A stretch of DNA of 64,000 nucleotides from Streptomyces sp. JJ38 (GTDB taxonomy: Bacteria > Actinomycetota > Actinomycetes > Streptomycetales > Streptomycetaceae): NCBI RefSeq assembly GCF_019303475.1, contig NZ_JABLSI010000016.1:22999-86998 (forward strand). The letters run 5' to 3'. Numbering within the stretch: the first letter of the stretch is position 1; the number at the start of each line of letters is the position of its first letter. The translations under genes and the position numbers were made by a program. Positions 25,911-35,075 of the stretch are shown piece by piece. Below the pieces are notes generated by a model. That model saw only the letters and a program-made list of their open reading frames with translations. It searched no databases and was not told the DNA's origin.

Positions 25911-27266
25911 ATGACGCACATCCCCCGGGTCGTCCTGGCCGCGCCGGCCTCCGGCAGCGGGAAGACCACCGTCGCCACCGGGCTGATGGCGGCCTTCGCC
26001 GAACGCGGCCTGGCCGTCTCCGGGCACAAGGTGGGCCCGGACTACATCGACCCGGGCTACCACGCGCTCGTCACCGGGCGTCCCGGCCGGAACCTGGACC
26101 CGTACCTGTGCGGTCCCGAGCGGATCGCCCCGCTGTTCCTGCACGGCGCGGCCGGTGCCGAACTCGCCGTCGTCGAGGGCGTCATGGGCCTGTTCGACGG
26201 GGCGAGCGGGCTGGGTGAGACCGGGTCGACGGCACAGGTGGCGAAGCTGCTGCGGGCGCCCGTGGTGCTCGTGGTGGACGCCTCCTCGCAGTCCCGCTCG
26301 GTGGCGGCGCTGGTGCACGGCTTCGCGTCCTGGGACCCTCAGGTGCGGCTGGCCGGGGTGATCCTCAACAAGGTGGGCTCCGTCCGGCACGAGGAGCTGC
26401 TGCGCGAGGCGCTGGCGGAGTCCGGGGTGCCGGTGCTCGGCGCGCTGCTGCGCAAGCCCCAGGTCAGCGCCCCGTCCCGGCATCTGGGGCTGGTGCCGGT
26501 GGCCGAGCGCCGCTCGGACGCGGTGGACGCGGCCTCGGCGCTGGCCGCCCAGGTGCGCACGGGCGTGGACCTCGACGCCGTGCTGGCGCTGGCCCGCAGC
26601 GCCCCGCCGCTGGCCGAGACGCCGTGGCAGCCGCCCGCCGAACGCCCGGTCGGGCGGCGGCCGGTGGTGGCCGTGGCGGGCGGGGCCGCGTTCACGTTCG
26701 CCTACACGGAACACGCCGAACTGCTGCGGGCGGCCGGTGCCGAGGTCGTGCCGTTCGATCCACTGCGCGACGAGCGGCTGCCCGAGGGGACGTCGGGGGT
26801 GGTGATCGGCGGCGGCTTCCCGGAGGTGTACGGGCCGGAGCTGTCGGCGAACGAGCGGCTGCGGGAGGCCGTGGCGCGGTTCACGGGCCCGGTGGCCGCC
26901 GAGTGCGCCGGCCTGCTCTACCTGGGCCGCGAGCTGGACGGGCTGCCGATGTGCGGGGTGCTGGACGTGTCGGCCCGGATGACGGGACGGCTGACGCTGG
27001 GCTACCGGGAGGCGGTCGCCGTCGGGGACAGCGTCCTGGCGCGGGCGGGCACGCGGGTGCGGGGGCACGAGTTCCACCGCACGACGACCGAGCCGGGTGC
27101 GGGCGGGCGGCCCGCCTGGGGCCTGGTCCGGCCCGAGCGGCGGGTCGAGGGCTTCGTGTCCGGGAACGTGCACGCGTCCTACCTGCATGTGCACTGGGCG
27201 GCCGAACCGGCCCTGGCCCAGCGGTTCGTGGAACGGTGCGCGGCATGGTCGCCACCGGCCGGGTGA
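25911..27266 (+). CDS. cobB: Cobyrinic acid a,c-diamide synthase CobB/CbiA
   Basis: A 451-residue glutamine-dependent amidotransferase that amidates the a and c side chains of the corrin ring. The N-terminal P-loop is APASGSGKTTVATG, followed by HKVGPDYIDPGYH and VEGVMGLFDG. The C-terminal GATase domain has GGGFPEVYGPEL, the Cys in AECAGLLYLGRELDG, and HEFHRTT with NVHASYLHVHW. It follows cobO by four bases and overlaps the next gene by four (GTGA). Confidence 0.95.
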   Translation: MTHIPRVVLAAPASGSGKTTVATGLMAAFAERGLAVSGHKVGPDYIDPGYHALVTGRPGRNLDPYLCGPERIAPLFLHGAAGAELAVVEGVMGLFDGASGLGETGSTAQVAKLLRAPVVLVVDASSQSRSVAALVHGFASWDPQVRLAGVILNKVGSVRHEELLREALAESGVPVLGALLRKPQVSAPSRHLGLVPVAERRSDAVDAASALAAQVRTGVDLDAVLALARSAPPLAETPWQPPAERPVGRRPVVAVAGGAAFTFAYTEHAELLRAAGAEVVPFDPLRDERLPEGTSGVVIGGGFPEVYGPELSANERLREAVARFTGPVAAECAGLLYLGRELDGLPMCGVLDVSARMTGRLTLGYREAVAVGDSVLARAGTRVRGHEFHRTTTEPGAGGRPAWGLVRPERRVEGFVSGNVHASYLHVHWAAEPALAQRFVERCAAWSPPAG

Positions 27267-27655
27267 GCGTCGGCCTGGGCGCGCGGCGTGGCGCCGATGC
27301 CGAGGAGGTACTCTCGGTGATCGCCGCGTCGCTGGCCTCGGCTGGTCTTCCACCGGACGCGGTCGCCGAGTTGGCGACCGTGGCGGGGAAGGCGCACGAG
27401 CCGGGGCTGAGACGGGCGGCGCAACGGCTGGGGGTTCCCCTGCGGGCTTACGGTGCCGCGGAGTTGGCCGCCGTGCCGGTTCCGCATCCCACGCCGGCGG
27501 CCGCGCGCGCCGTCGGAACGCCGAGCGTCGCCGAGGCCGCCGCCCTGCTCAGCGCGGGGCCGGACGCGGAACTGGTCGTTGCCAAACTGAAATCCACGCC
27601 GGAGGCCGGTGGCCCTAGGGTCACTTGCGCCGTCGCACAACGTCGTGCCCGCTGA
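27263..27655 (+). CDS. cobE: CobE/CbiG C-terminal domain protein
   Basis: A 130-residue protein that matches the stand-alone CbiG C-terminal (CobE) domain: VGLGARRGADAEEVLSVI at the start, ELATVAGKAHEPGLRRAAQ in the middle, then VGTPSVAEAAALL and a final VTCAVAQRR. The family acts in corrin ring chemistry but its exact job is poorly defined. GTG 27263 overlaps the cobB TGA; ATG 27245, inside cobB, is an alternative. Confidence 0.82.
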   Translation: MSVGLGARRGADAEEVLSVIAASLASAGLPPDAVAELATVAGKAHEPGLRRAAQRLGVPLRAYGAAELAAVPVPHPTPAAARAVGTPSVAEAAALLSAGPDAELVVAKLKSTPEAGGPRVTCAVAQRRAR

Positions 27656-27692
27656 CCGGCCGTCCCCGCCAGCATCACCCACAGGAGCACCC

Positions 27693-28529
27693 GTGACCAC
27701 CGCGCCAGCCCTGCTCGCCCTCAGCCCTGGTATCCGTGACGAGGCGGGGGCCGAGGCCGTCCGGTCCTTCGTCCGCGCCCTCGGCGACGGCGGGACCGGC
27801 GCCCCGGTCGCCCTCGGCTTCACCGGGCACGCCGTCCCCTCGCCGGAGGAGGCCGTCTCCGAACTGGCCGCCCGCGGGGTGCGGCGGCTGGTCACCGTGC
27901 CGCTGACCACGGATGCCGACGGCACCCACGCCGCGGGCGGGCTGCCGCAGGGTCCGTCCCGCGCCGTCGCCGCCCAGCCGGGCCTGGAGGTGGTCACCGG
28001 CCGTCCGCTGGGTGCGCACCCCCTCGTGCTGGACGCGCTGGAGCGCCGGGTGGACGAGGCCCTGGGCGAGCGCACGCGGACGCCGGCCGACCGGGCCACC
28101 ACGACGGTGCTGCTCGTCGGCCGCGGCTCCGGCCGCGCCGAGGACAACGCCGAGGTGCACCGCGTGGCCCGGCTCCTGTGGGAGGGCCGGGGGTTCGCCG
28201 GGGTGGAGACCGCCTTCGTCTCCGTCGCCGCGCCGGACGTCGCCTCCGGGCTGGAGCGCTGCCGGGCGCTGGGCGCGCGGCGGATCGTCGTCCTGCCCTG
28301 GTCCCTGTTCCCGGACGAGCTGACACGTCGCATGGCGCTCCAGGCCGAGGGCTGGTCGGGCGTGTACCCGGAGACCGACGTGCGGGTGGCGGACGTCGTG
28401 GGCGGGGCTCCGGAGGTGGCCGAGCTGGTGTGGCAGCGGTACCGCGAGGCCCTGGCCTGTCAGGCCCGGACCGGCTGCGACTGCTGCGCCCACGCCACCG
28501 TCTCCTCCCCCGTCGGCGAGGAGGGTTAA
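27693..28529 (+). CDS. CbiX/sirohydrochlorin chelatase-like protein with degenerate metal site
   Basis: A 278-residue two-repeat protein of the CbiX type. The C-terminal half is well conserved (VLLVGRGSGRAEDNAEVHRVARLLWEG is the region, with ETAFVSVAAPDV and RRIVVLPW after it). The N-terminal half has SPGIRDEAGAEAVRSF where functional chelatases have a GHGTRD motif, and TTDADGTHAAGGLP where the second metal His (GHAKGDIP) is expected. Both usual ligand motifs are therefore lost. The C-terminus has a CDCC cluster. GTG 27693 has AGGAG upstream. Activity is doubtful or changed. Confidence 0.78.
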   Translation: MTTAPALLALSPGIRDEAGAEAVRSFVRALGDGGTGAPVALGFTGHAVPSPEEAVSELAARGVRRLVTVPLTTDADGTHAAGGLPQGPSRAVAAQPGLEVVTGRPLGAHPLVLDALERRVDEALGERTRTPADRATTTVLLVGRGSGRAEDNAEVHRVARLLWEGRGFAGVETAFVSVAAPDVASGLERCRALGARRIVVLPWSLFPDELTRRMALQAEGWSGVYPETDVRVADVVGGAPEVAELVWQRYREALACQARTGCDCCAHATVSSPVGEEG

Positions 28530-28533
28530 GGCC

Positions 28534-29652
28534 GTGCCAGCACCCTCGACGCCCTCGACCCCCACCGCACACCCGGCGCCGCCGGCGGACGTGACGGCGG
28601 AGGAGGGCGGGCCCGACCTGCGCCACCACGGCGACGCCGAGGTCCGCGGCGCGGCGGCCACGCTCACGGACCTGGCCGTCAACGTCCGTACCGGCACCCC
28701 ACCGGGATGGCTGAAGGCCCGCATCGCCGCCTCCCTGGACACCCTGGCCGCCTATCCCGACGGGCGTGCCGCGCGGCGTGCCGTGGCCCGCCACCACGGC
28801 GTGCCGGAGGAGTGCGTGCTGCTCACCGCGGGCGCCGCCGAGGCGTTCGTGCTGCTGGCCAGGGCGGTGCGGGCGAGCCGCCCCGTCGTCGTCCACCCGC
28901 AGTTCACCGAGCCGGAGGCGGCCCTGCGGGACGCCGGTCACCGGGTGACGCGGGTGCTGCTGGACGCGGCCGAGGGCTTCCGGCTGGACCCGGCCGCCGT
29001 GCCGGAAGCGGCCGACCTCGTCGTCGTCGGCAACCCGACCAACCCGACGTCCGTGCTCCACCCGGCGGCGACCCTGCGGGGCCTGGCCCGCGCCGGGAGA
29101 ACGCTGGTGGTGGACGAGGCGTTCATGGACGCCGTCCCGGGCGAGCGCGAGTCGCTGATCCCGGGGCTGGCCGGGCTGCCCGGGTCCGTCGTGGTGCTGC
29201 GCAGCCTGACGAAGACCTGGGGGCTCGCGGGGCTGCGCATCGGCTACGTGCTGGCGGAGCCCGCGCTGATCGAGGCGCTGGCCGCACAGCAGCCGCTGTG
29301 GCCGGTCAGCACCCCGGCCCTGGCGGCGGCCGAGGCCTGCTGCACCCAGCGGGCACGGGCAGAGGCCGAGGCGGCGGCCGACGTGTTCGCCGCGGACCGG
29401 GCCTACCTGGTGGAGGCACTGGCCCGGTTCACGGAGATCGGTCAGGCCACGCCGTCCCCGATGGCACCGTTCGTGCTGGTCAGCCATCCGCGGGCGAGCG
29501 AGGTCCGGACCCGGCTGCGGGACGTCGGCTTCGCCCTGCGACGGGGCGACACCTTCCCCGGGCTGGGCCCGTCCTGGCTCCGGCTCGCCGTGCGCGACCG
29601 GGCCACGACGGACGCCCTGGTGAGGGCCCTCGCCGCCGTGGGGGTGCGCTGA
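28534..29652 (+). CDS. cobC: CobC-like PLP-dependent threonine-phosphate decarboxylase / aminotransferase
   Basis: A 372-residue fold-type I PLP enzyme, homologous to CobC/CobD-type L-threonine-phosphate decarboxylases that make the aminopropanol arm of cobalamin. Motifs: VVGNPTNPTSVLHP, VVDEAFMDAVPGE and the PLP Lys in RSLTKTWGLAGLRIGY. GTG 28534 has GAGGAGGG about eight bases upstream and follows the previous stop by four bases. It is the last gene of the corrin operon. Confidence 0.88.
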   Translation: MPAPSTPSTPTAHPAPPADVTAEEGGPDLRHHGDAEVRGAAATLTDLAVNVRTGTPPGWLKARIAASLDTLAAYPDGRAARRAVARHHGVPEECVLLTAGAAEAFVLLARAVRASRPVVVHPQFTEPEAALRDAGHRVTRVLLDAAEGFRLDPAAVPEAADLVVVGNPTNPTSVLHPAATLRGLARAGRTLVVDEAFMDAVPGERESLIPGLAGLPGSVVVLRSLTKTWGLAGLRIGYVLAEPALIEALAAQQPLWPVSTPALAAAEACCTQRARAEAEAAADVFAADRAYLVEALARFTEIGQATPSPMAPFVLVSHPRASEVRTRLRDVGFALRRGDTFPGLGPSWLRLAVRDRATTDALVRALAAVGVR

Positions 29653-29674
29653 CGGCGCCCGGCACGGCCGGTCG

Positions 29675-29706
29675 GCGCGGGACGCGGCCGGTACCGCGTC
29701 CCGCGC
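29675..29706 (+). terminator. Terminator after the cobalamin operon
   Basis: Perfect 13-base inverted repeat (29675-29687 with 29694-29706; arm GCGCGGGACGCGG) with a six-base loop. It lies 22 bases after cobC and between convergent genes, so it may serve both strands. Confidence 0.78.
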
Positions 29707-29742
29707 CGCGGCCGCGTCCGGAAGCGTCCCGCCGTCCCCGGG

Positions 29743-30705
29743 TCAGCCGCGACGTCGACGCAGGAGGACGAGGGCCGCGCCGAGGGTGAGCAGCCCCGCA
29801 GCCCCGCCGAGCAGGTAGGGCGTACCGGAGTCGGCGCCGGTGGCCGCGAGATCCGGCCCGGTCTTCGGGGCGCGCACCTCGGCGTCTGTCCGACCCTGCG
29901 GAATCGTTCCCTCCGGTTCCGCCTCGTCCGGCTCGCCCTCTGGCTCCGAGGTCTCGGCCGGCTCCCGCGGCTCGTCGGCGGGCCGCTCCGGCACGGGCGT
30001 ACGGCAGCTCACGTCGGCGACGCGCACCCGGCCGTCGACCTCGGCGACGCCGAGGTCCAGCGGGTCGACGGAGACCGCGAGCTCGAGCGCCGCGGCCGCC
30101 GCGCTGTGCCGCGTCGTCTCCCGGGGCGCCAGCTCCAGACGCACCTCGCCGACGCCCGGCACCGAGACGGCGGTGGGCCCTCCGGCGCTCAGGGCGACCC
30201 GCTTCCCCAGGACCCGGACCGATCCCGGCACGTCCACCTCGGCCGTGGCCGCCTCCCCGACGGCGCAGACGACCGAGGCGGAGACCGTCTCCAGCTCGAT
30301 CACCGACAGCAGCGGCAGCCCGGGGACGTGCAGCCGCGCCCGGGCGAGGGTGGCCTCGGCGCCGGCACGGTCCGCCGTGACCTCCGCACGGGCGTCCGCG
30401 GCCTCGGCACGCAGCAGGCTGACCGGCTCACCGCCGCCCACTCCGGCGAGTTCGGCGGTGAGCGCCGTCTTCGCGGCCGTCTCAGGCCCGGCGTCCGGGC
30501 CCGAGACGCCCACGTCGTTGAGCGTGGTCCTCAGCGGTACGTCGACGGTGCTGTCCAGCAGCGACACGTCGAGCTGGGCGCGGAGGACCGCGGCCCGGGC
30601 GGCGCCCTCCCGGTCGGCGGGCTCGTCGCCGCCGGTGGCGTGCGCGGGGACGGCCGCGCCGGTCAGGGCGGCGGCGGCGAGCAGGCTGAGGACGGACTTC
30701 TTCAC
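29743..30705 (-). CDS. Secreted protein with LAxTG sortase sorting signal
   Basis: A 320-residue exported protein. It has a short signal peptide (KKSVLSLLAAAALTGAAVPAHA) with likely cleavage after AHA, a beta-rich Ala/Val/Glu domain with two Cys (ASVVCAVG and VSCRTPV), an acidic Pro/Glu-rich spacer (about 240-280) and a typical cell-wall sorting signal: LAATG, a hydrophobic segment and the RRRRG tail. LAxTG is the motif used by class E sortases of Streptomyces. GTG 30705 was chosen at the signal peptide start. Function of the exposed domain is unknown. Confidence 0.85.
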   Translation of the reverse strand: MKKSVLSLLAAAALTGAAVPAHATGGDEPADREGAARAAVLRAQLDVSLLDSTVDVPLRTTLNDVGVSGPDAGPETAAKTALTAELAGVGGGEPVSLLRAEAADARAEVTADRAGAEATLARARLHVPGLPLLSVIELETVSASVVCAVGEAATAEVDVPGSVRVLGKRVALSAGGPTAVSVPGVGEVRLELAPRETTRHSAAAAALELAVSVDPLDLGVAEVDGRVRVADVSCRTPVPERPADEPREPAETSEPEGEPDEAEPEGTIPQGRTDAEVRAPKTGPDLAATGADSGTPYLLGGAAGLLTLGAALVLLRRRRG

Positions 30706-30881
30706 GGCAGGGAACCCCCACGGATGGTGCGGTGCCACGGGCGCGGCCCAATGCGGGGACATCGCTCGCGCCGGTGACGGGACCCCGCCATGGTTGACGC
30801 GGGAGGCGTCGCCCGTCCGGCTTCCGCCTCCGCTTCACCCGGACGGGGCGTCACCGTACGTGCGATCGAATCAGCCGTGTG

Positions 30882-31973
30882 TCACTGCACCACGCGCCCC
30901 CGCAGGATCACGCGCCGCGGTGCGGCCAGCACGCGGACGTCGGCCCGGGGATCGCTGTCGTAGACGACGAGGTCGGCCGGCTCGCCCTCGCCCAGCGCGG
31001 GGCGGCCCAGCCACGCCCTGGCGCCCCACGTGGTGGCGGACAGGGCGGACAGCGGCGGGATGCCCGCCTTCACGAGCTCGGCGACCTCCTCGGCCACCAG
31101 GCCGTGGGCCAGCGAGCCCCCGGCGTCCGTCCCCACGAAGACCGGGATGCCGGCGTCGTAGGCGGAACGCACGGTGTCGTAGCGGCGGGCGTGCAGCCGC
31201 CGCATGTGGTCGGACCAGCGCGGGTACTTCTTCTCCCCGCCGTCCGCGAGGTGCGGGAAGGTGGCGATGTTGACCAGGGTGGGGACGATGGCGATGCCGC
31301 GTTCCGCGAAGAGCGGAATCGTCTCCTCCGTCAGCCCGGTGGCGTGCTCGACGCAGTCGATCCCCGCGTCGGCGAGGTCGCGCAGGGAGTCCTCGGCGAA
31401 GCAGTGCGCCGTGACGCGGGCACCCTCCTCGTGGGCGGCGGCGATGGCCGCGTGGACGGCGTCGCGGGGCCAGCAGGCCGTGAGATCGCCCGCGTCGCGG
31501 TCGATCCAGTCCCCGACGAGCTTGACCCAGCCGTCACCGCGCCGCGCCTCCCGGCGCACATAGGCGACGAGGTCCTCGGGCTCGATCTCGTGGGCGTAGT
31601 TGCGGATGTACCGGCGGGTGCGCGCGATGTGCCGCCCCGCCCGGATGATCTTCGGCAGATCCTCGCGGTCGTCGATCCAGCGGGTGTCCGCCGCGGAGCC
31701 CGCGTCCCTGATCAGGAGCGTGCCGGCCTCCCGGTCGGTGAGCGCCTGCTTCTCGCTGGTGATCTCGTCGACGGCGCCATGGGCGTCCAGGCCGACGTGG
31801 CAGTGGGCGTCGACCAGGCCCGGCAGCGCCCAGCCCCGCACCGTGACCGCGTCCCGCAGCCCGCGCGGGCGCTCGTAGGTGACGCGGCCGTCCACCACCC
31901 ACAGCTCATCCCGTACGTCCTCCGGGCCCGCCAGTATCCGTCCCGTGATGTGCAGCACCGCGCTCGCGTCCAT
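30882..31973 (-). CDS. Amidohydrolase family protein
   Basis: A 363-residue TIM-barrel metal-dependent hydrolase. Metal-site motifs: DAHCHVG (HxH), KLVGDW (possible carboxylated Lys), TAHCFAED, CVEHATGLT and VGTDAGGSL (Asp). An N- and C-terminal beta-sandwich (GRILAGPEDVRDELWV and ADLVVYDSDPRADVRVL) completes the usual fold of imidazolonepropionase-like or prolidase-like members. The substrate is unknown. ATG 31973 gives MDASAVLHITG. Confidence 0.88.
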   Translation of the reverse strand: MDASAVLHITGRILAGPEDVRDELWVVDGRVTYERPRGLRDAVTVRGWALPGLVDAHCHVGLDAHGAVDEITSEKQALTDREAGTLLIRDAGSAADTRWIDDREDLPKIIRAGRHIARTRRYIRNYAHEIEPEDLVAYVRREARRGDGWVKLVGDWIDRDAGDLTACWPRDAVHAAIAAAHEEGARVTAHCFAEDSLRDLADAGIDCVEHATGLTEETIPLFAERGIAIVPTLVNIATFPHLADGGEKKYPRWSDHMRRLHARRYDTVRSAYDAGIPVFVGTDAGGSLAHGLVAEEVAELVKAGIPPLSALSATTWGARAWLGRPALGEGEPADLVVYDSDPRADVRVLAAPRRVILRGRVVQ

Positions 31974-32406
31974 GACCGCACTGTACGAGGACCGCCCGGG
32001 CCGGCACGAGGGCCTCACGGGGGAGGGCGGCGCCACCAGCCGCCGGGAAAGCCGGCGGAGGAATTCCCCGGATGCGCTACGATCACGGAATCAGTGAGAT
32101 CGAATACATCCCGAATTCACTGCACTGCGTAGCCGCCCGTTCTCTTCTGCCCGGTTTTCCCCAGGTCAAACCACCTTCTTTTCCCGTGGCCACAGGCGCC
32201 CGTGATTCGGACAGGAGCCTGGGTCGTTATGCACCTGTGACAGACTCCACACCGCCCGGGTTCTGTACCCGCATGTCCGACATGACCAGTCATTTTACCC
32301 GACCCGGTGAGCACAGGCGCGCCCGCGCGCGATAACACATCATCGCGCTCTGCGTAACCCCACGCCGCGATGCAATCTGACTTTTTCCTGGGTAAATTGA
32401 ATCGAC
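31974..32406. promoter_or_regulatory. ectA: Intergenic region upstream of ectA with promoter
   Basis: A 433-base gap between divergent genes; no gene is seen. It is much less GC-rich than the surroundings. TAAATT at 32393-32398 lies nine bases before the ectA ATG with TGCAAT 16 bases before it, and there is no ribosome-binding site, so ectA may be read from a leaderless mRNA. A TACGAT box at 32078-32083, followed by CACGGAATCAGTG, may be a second promoter. CGATCACGGAA (32080-32090) matches strings between gbn and the ABC-F gene. Confidence 0.55.
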
Positions 32407-32973
32407 ATGACCCCCGCACAAGCTGACCATGCAAGTGCCCGAAGCGAATTTCTCGAAATGCCCGAGGGGCTGAAGCTCGACACGCCAAGGGTCGACGACG
32501 GCGCGGCCATCTGGCGCATCGCCCGCGACTCCCAGGTACTCGACCTGAACTCCTCGTACAGCTACCTCCTGTGGTGCCGCGACTTCGCCGCCACCTCCGT
32601 GGTGGCTCGCGACGGGAACGGCGAACCGGTCGGCTTCATCACCGGCTACATCCGCCCGCAGTCACCGCAGACGCTGCTGATCTGGCAGGTGGCGGTGGAT
32701 CACAGCCAGCGGGGCCGGGGGCTCGCCGGTGCCATGCTGGACGGACTGACCGCACGGGTGTCGGAAGACCTGGGCGCCGACCGGATCGAGACGACGGTCA
32801 CCCCCGACAACGCACCCTCCAACCGGCTGTTCACCTCCTTCGCCGAGCGCCACGGCGCCGAGCTGCACCGCGAGGTGCTGTTCGACGGCGCCGTCTTCCC
32901 CGGCGACGAGCACGAGCCCGAGGTGCTGTACCGGATCGGCCCGGTGCGCACGCTCGCCGGCGCGCTCGGCTGA
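32407..32973 (+). CDS. ectA: L-2,4-diaminobutyrate N-acetyltransferase EctA
   Basis: A 188-residue GNAT acetyltransferase that makes N-gamma-acetyl-diaminobutyrate from acetyl-CoA in ectoine synthesis. The acetyl-CoA site is VAVDHSQRGRGLAGAMLDGL, preceded by PVGFITGYIRPQ; TVTPDNAPSNRLFTSFAERH follows, as in other EctA proteins. ATG 32407. First gene of ectABCD; 181 bases separate it from ectB. Confidence 0.96.
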   Translation: MTPAQADHASARSEFLEMPEGLKLDTPRVDDGAAIWRIARDSQVLDLNSSYSYLLWCRDFAATSVVARDGNGEPVGFITGYIRPQSPQTLLIWQVAVDHSQRGRGLAGAMLDGLTARVSEDLGADRIETTVTPDNAPSNRLFTSFAERHGAELHREVLFDGAVFPGDEHEPEVLYRIGPVRTLAGALG

Positions 32974-33154
32974 ACCCGGTGCCCGGCCGTCGCGCGGCCC
33001 GTCCTGGCGCCCTCCGGCCCGGTGCGGACCGCCCCGGCGCGAGCCGGTCCGGACGTGGGCCGTACGGCCTCCCGGACCGCCGGCCCGGCCGACCGCCGGT
33101 CACCCCCCGACCGCAGACTTCCCTCCCTTCACGACTCACTCCCAGGAGCCTTCC

Positions 33155-34423
33155 GTGACCATCACCCAGCCGGACCTGAGCGTCTTCGAGACCCTGGAGT
33201 CGGAGGTGCGTGGCTACTGCCGTGGCTGGCCCACGATCTTCGACCGTGCCCAGGGCAGTCACATGTACGACGAGGACGGCCATACGTACCTCGACTTCTT
33301 CGCCGGTGCCGGGTCGCTCAACTACGGGCACAACAACCCGGTGCTCAAACGCGCCCTGATCGACTACCTGGAGCGCGACGGCGTCACCCACGGCCTGGAC
33401 ATGTCCACCGTCGCCAAGCGCGCCTTCCTGGAGACGTTCCAGAACGTCATCCTGCGCCCGCGTGACCTGCCCTACAAGGTCATGTTCCCCGGCCCGACGG
33501 GCACCAACGCCGTCGAGGCCGCGCTGAAGCTGGCCCGGAAGGTCAAGGGCCGCGAGTCGATCGTCTCCTTCACCAACGCCTTCCACGGCATGTCGCTGGG
33601 CTCGCTGGCCGTGACCGGCAACGCCTTCAAGCGCGCCGGCGCCGGCATCCCGCTGGTGCACGGCACCCCGATGCCGTTCGACGCCTACCTCGACGGGCAG
33701 ACGCCGGACTTCATCTGGTTCGAGCGGCTGCTGGAGGACTCCGGCTCCGGTCTGAACAAGCCCGCCGCCGTGATCGTCGAGACGGTCCAGGGCGAGGGCG
33801 GCATCAACGTCGCCCGCCCGGAGTGGCTGCGGGCCCTGGCCGACCTGTGCGAGCGGCACGACATGCTGCTCATCGTCGACGACATCCAGATGGGCTGCGG
33901 CCGCACCGGTGCCTTCTTCTCCTTCGAGGAGGCGGGCATCACCCCGGACATCGTCACCGTCTCGAAGTCGATCAGCGGCTACGGGCTGCCCATGTCCCTG
34001 ACGCTGTTCAAGCCGGAGCTGGACCTCTGGGAGCCGGGCGAGCACAACGGCACGTTCCGCGGCAACAACCCGGCCTTCGTCACGGCCACCGCCGCCCTGG
34101 AGACCTACTGGGCCGACGGCCAGATGGAGAAGCAGACCCTGGCCCGCGGCGAGCAGGTCGAGGCCGCTCTGCGCGAGATCGCCGCCGAGCACCCGGACGC
34201 CGTCGTGGAGTACCGCGGCCGCGGCCTGGTGTGGGGCATGGAGATGGCCGACAAGGCCGTCGCCGGTAAGATCGCCCGGCGCTGCTTCGACCTGGGCCTG
34301 CTGGTGGAGACCTCCGGCCCGGAGAGCGAGGTCGTCAAGCTGCTGCCCGCCCTGACCACCACCCCCGAGGAGCTCGACGAGGGCCTGCGCATCCTGGCGC
34401 GCGCCATTCGCGAGACCCTCTGA
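33155..34423 (+). CDS. ectB: Diaminobutyrate--2-oxoglutarate transaminase EctB
   Basis: A 422-residue class III PLP aminotransferase that forms L-2,4-diaminobutyrate from aspartate semialdehyde and glutamate, the entry step of ectoine synthesis. Motifs: GPTGTNAVEAALKLARK (cofactor binding), TNAFHGMSLGSLAVTG, VDDIQMGCGRTGAFF and the PLP Lys271 in VSKSISGYGLPMS. GTG 33155 has AGGAG eight bases upstream. Full family length. Confidence 0.96.
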   Translation: MTITQPDLSVFETLESEVRGYCRGWPTIFDRAQGSHMYDEDGHTYLDFFAGAGSLNYGHNNPVLKRALIDYLERDGVTHGLDMSTVAKRAFLETFQNVILRPRDLPYKVMFPGPTGTNAVEAALKLARKVKGRESIVSFTNAFHGMSLGSLAVTGNAFKRAGAGIPLVHGTPMPFDAYLDGQTPDFIWFERLLEDSGSGLNKPAAVIVETVQGEGGINVARPEWLRALADLCERHDMLLIVDDIQMGCGRTGAFFSFEEAGITPDIVTVSKSISGYGLPMSLTLFKPELDLWEPGEHNGTFRGNNPAFVTATAALETYWADGQMEKQTLARGEQVEAALREIAAEHPDAVVEYRGRGLVWGMEMADKAVAGKIARRCFDLGLLVETSGPESEVVKLLPALTTTPEELDEGLRILARAIRETL

Positions 34424-34438
34424 CCAGCAAGGACACCC

Positions 34439-34462
34439 GGCCCGCCCCGACCGGGGCGGGCC
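34439..34462 (+). terminator. Hairpin between ectB and ectC
   Basis: Perfect 10-base inverted repeat (34439-34448 with 34453-34462; arm GGCCCGCCCC), 16 bases after the ectB stop. Inside an operon it may act as a partial terminator or mRNA stabiliser. Confidence 0.55.
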
Positions 34463-34514
34463 GCCCCGTGGCTGGGCCAACCCGTAGCCGAACGACCAGA
34501 AAGGCACTCCGACT

Positions 34515-34913
34515 GTGATCGTCCGTTCCCTTCAGGAGATCGAAGGCACCGACCGGGACGTCAAGTCCGCTTCCGGCACCTGGCGCAGCAAGCGCATCGT
34601 CCTCGCCAAGGAGAAGGTCGGATTCTCCCTGCACGAGACGGTGCTCTACGCCGGTACCGAGACGTCCATGTGGTACGCGAACCACATCGAGGCCGTGCTC
34701 TGCGTGGAGGGCGAGTGCGAGCTCACCAACGACGAGACGGGTGAGAAGCACTGGATCACCCCCGGCACGATGTACCTCCTCGACGGGCACGAGAAGCACA
34801 CGCTGCGTCCGAAGACCGACTTCCGCGTGATCTGCGTCTTCAACCCGCCGGTCACCGGTCGTGAGGACCACGACGAGAACGGCGTCTACCCGCTGCTCAC
34901 CGAGGACGACTGA
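34515..34913 (+). CDS. ectC: Ectoine synthase EctC
   Basis: A 132-residue cupin enzyme that closes N-gamma-acetyl-diaminobutyrate to ectoine. Family features: [17 protein letters not shown] at the N-terminus, [31 protein letters not shown] and [16 protein letters not shown]. The start is GTG 34515. The length is that of the family. Confidence 0.96.
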   Translation: MIVRSLQEIEGTDRDVKSASGTWRSKRIVLAKEKVGFSLHETVLYAGTETSMWYANHIEAVLCVEGECELTNDETGEKHWITPGTMYLLDGHEKHTLRPKTDFRVICVFNPPVTGREDHDENGVYPLLTEDD

Positions 34914-34919
34914 GGTTTC

Positions 34920-34964
34920 GGCACGGGCTGTAAGCCTCCGAACAGGGGGTTTGCGGCCCGTGCC
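34920..34964 (+). terminator. Hairpin between ectC and ectD
   Basis: Inverted repeat GGCACGGGC (34920-34928) with GCCCGTGCC (34956-34964), six bases after the ectC stop. With a 162-base gap before ectD, it suggests that ectD expression is partly uncoupled from ectABC, either through attenuation or through its own promoter. Confidence 0.6.
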
Positions 34965-35075
34965 GTCATTGGAACGTTTCCTGCGGGGAACACTCCATCT
35001 CACGGGTCTCGCGACCCGCAGGCAACGATCCGGAAAGAGGACAGGGCCGTACGAGAGGAGAGGAAGGAAACTCCC

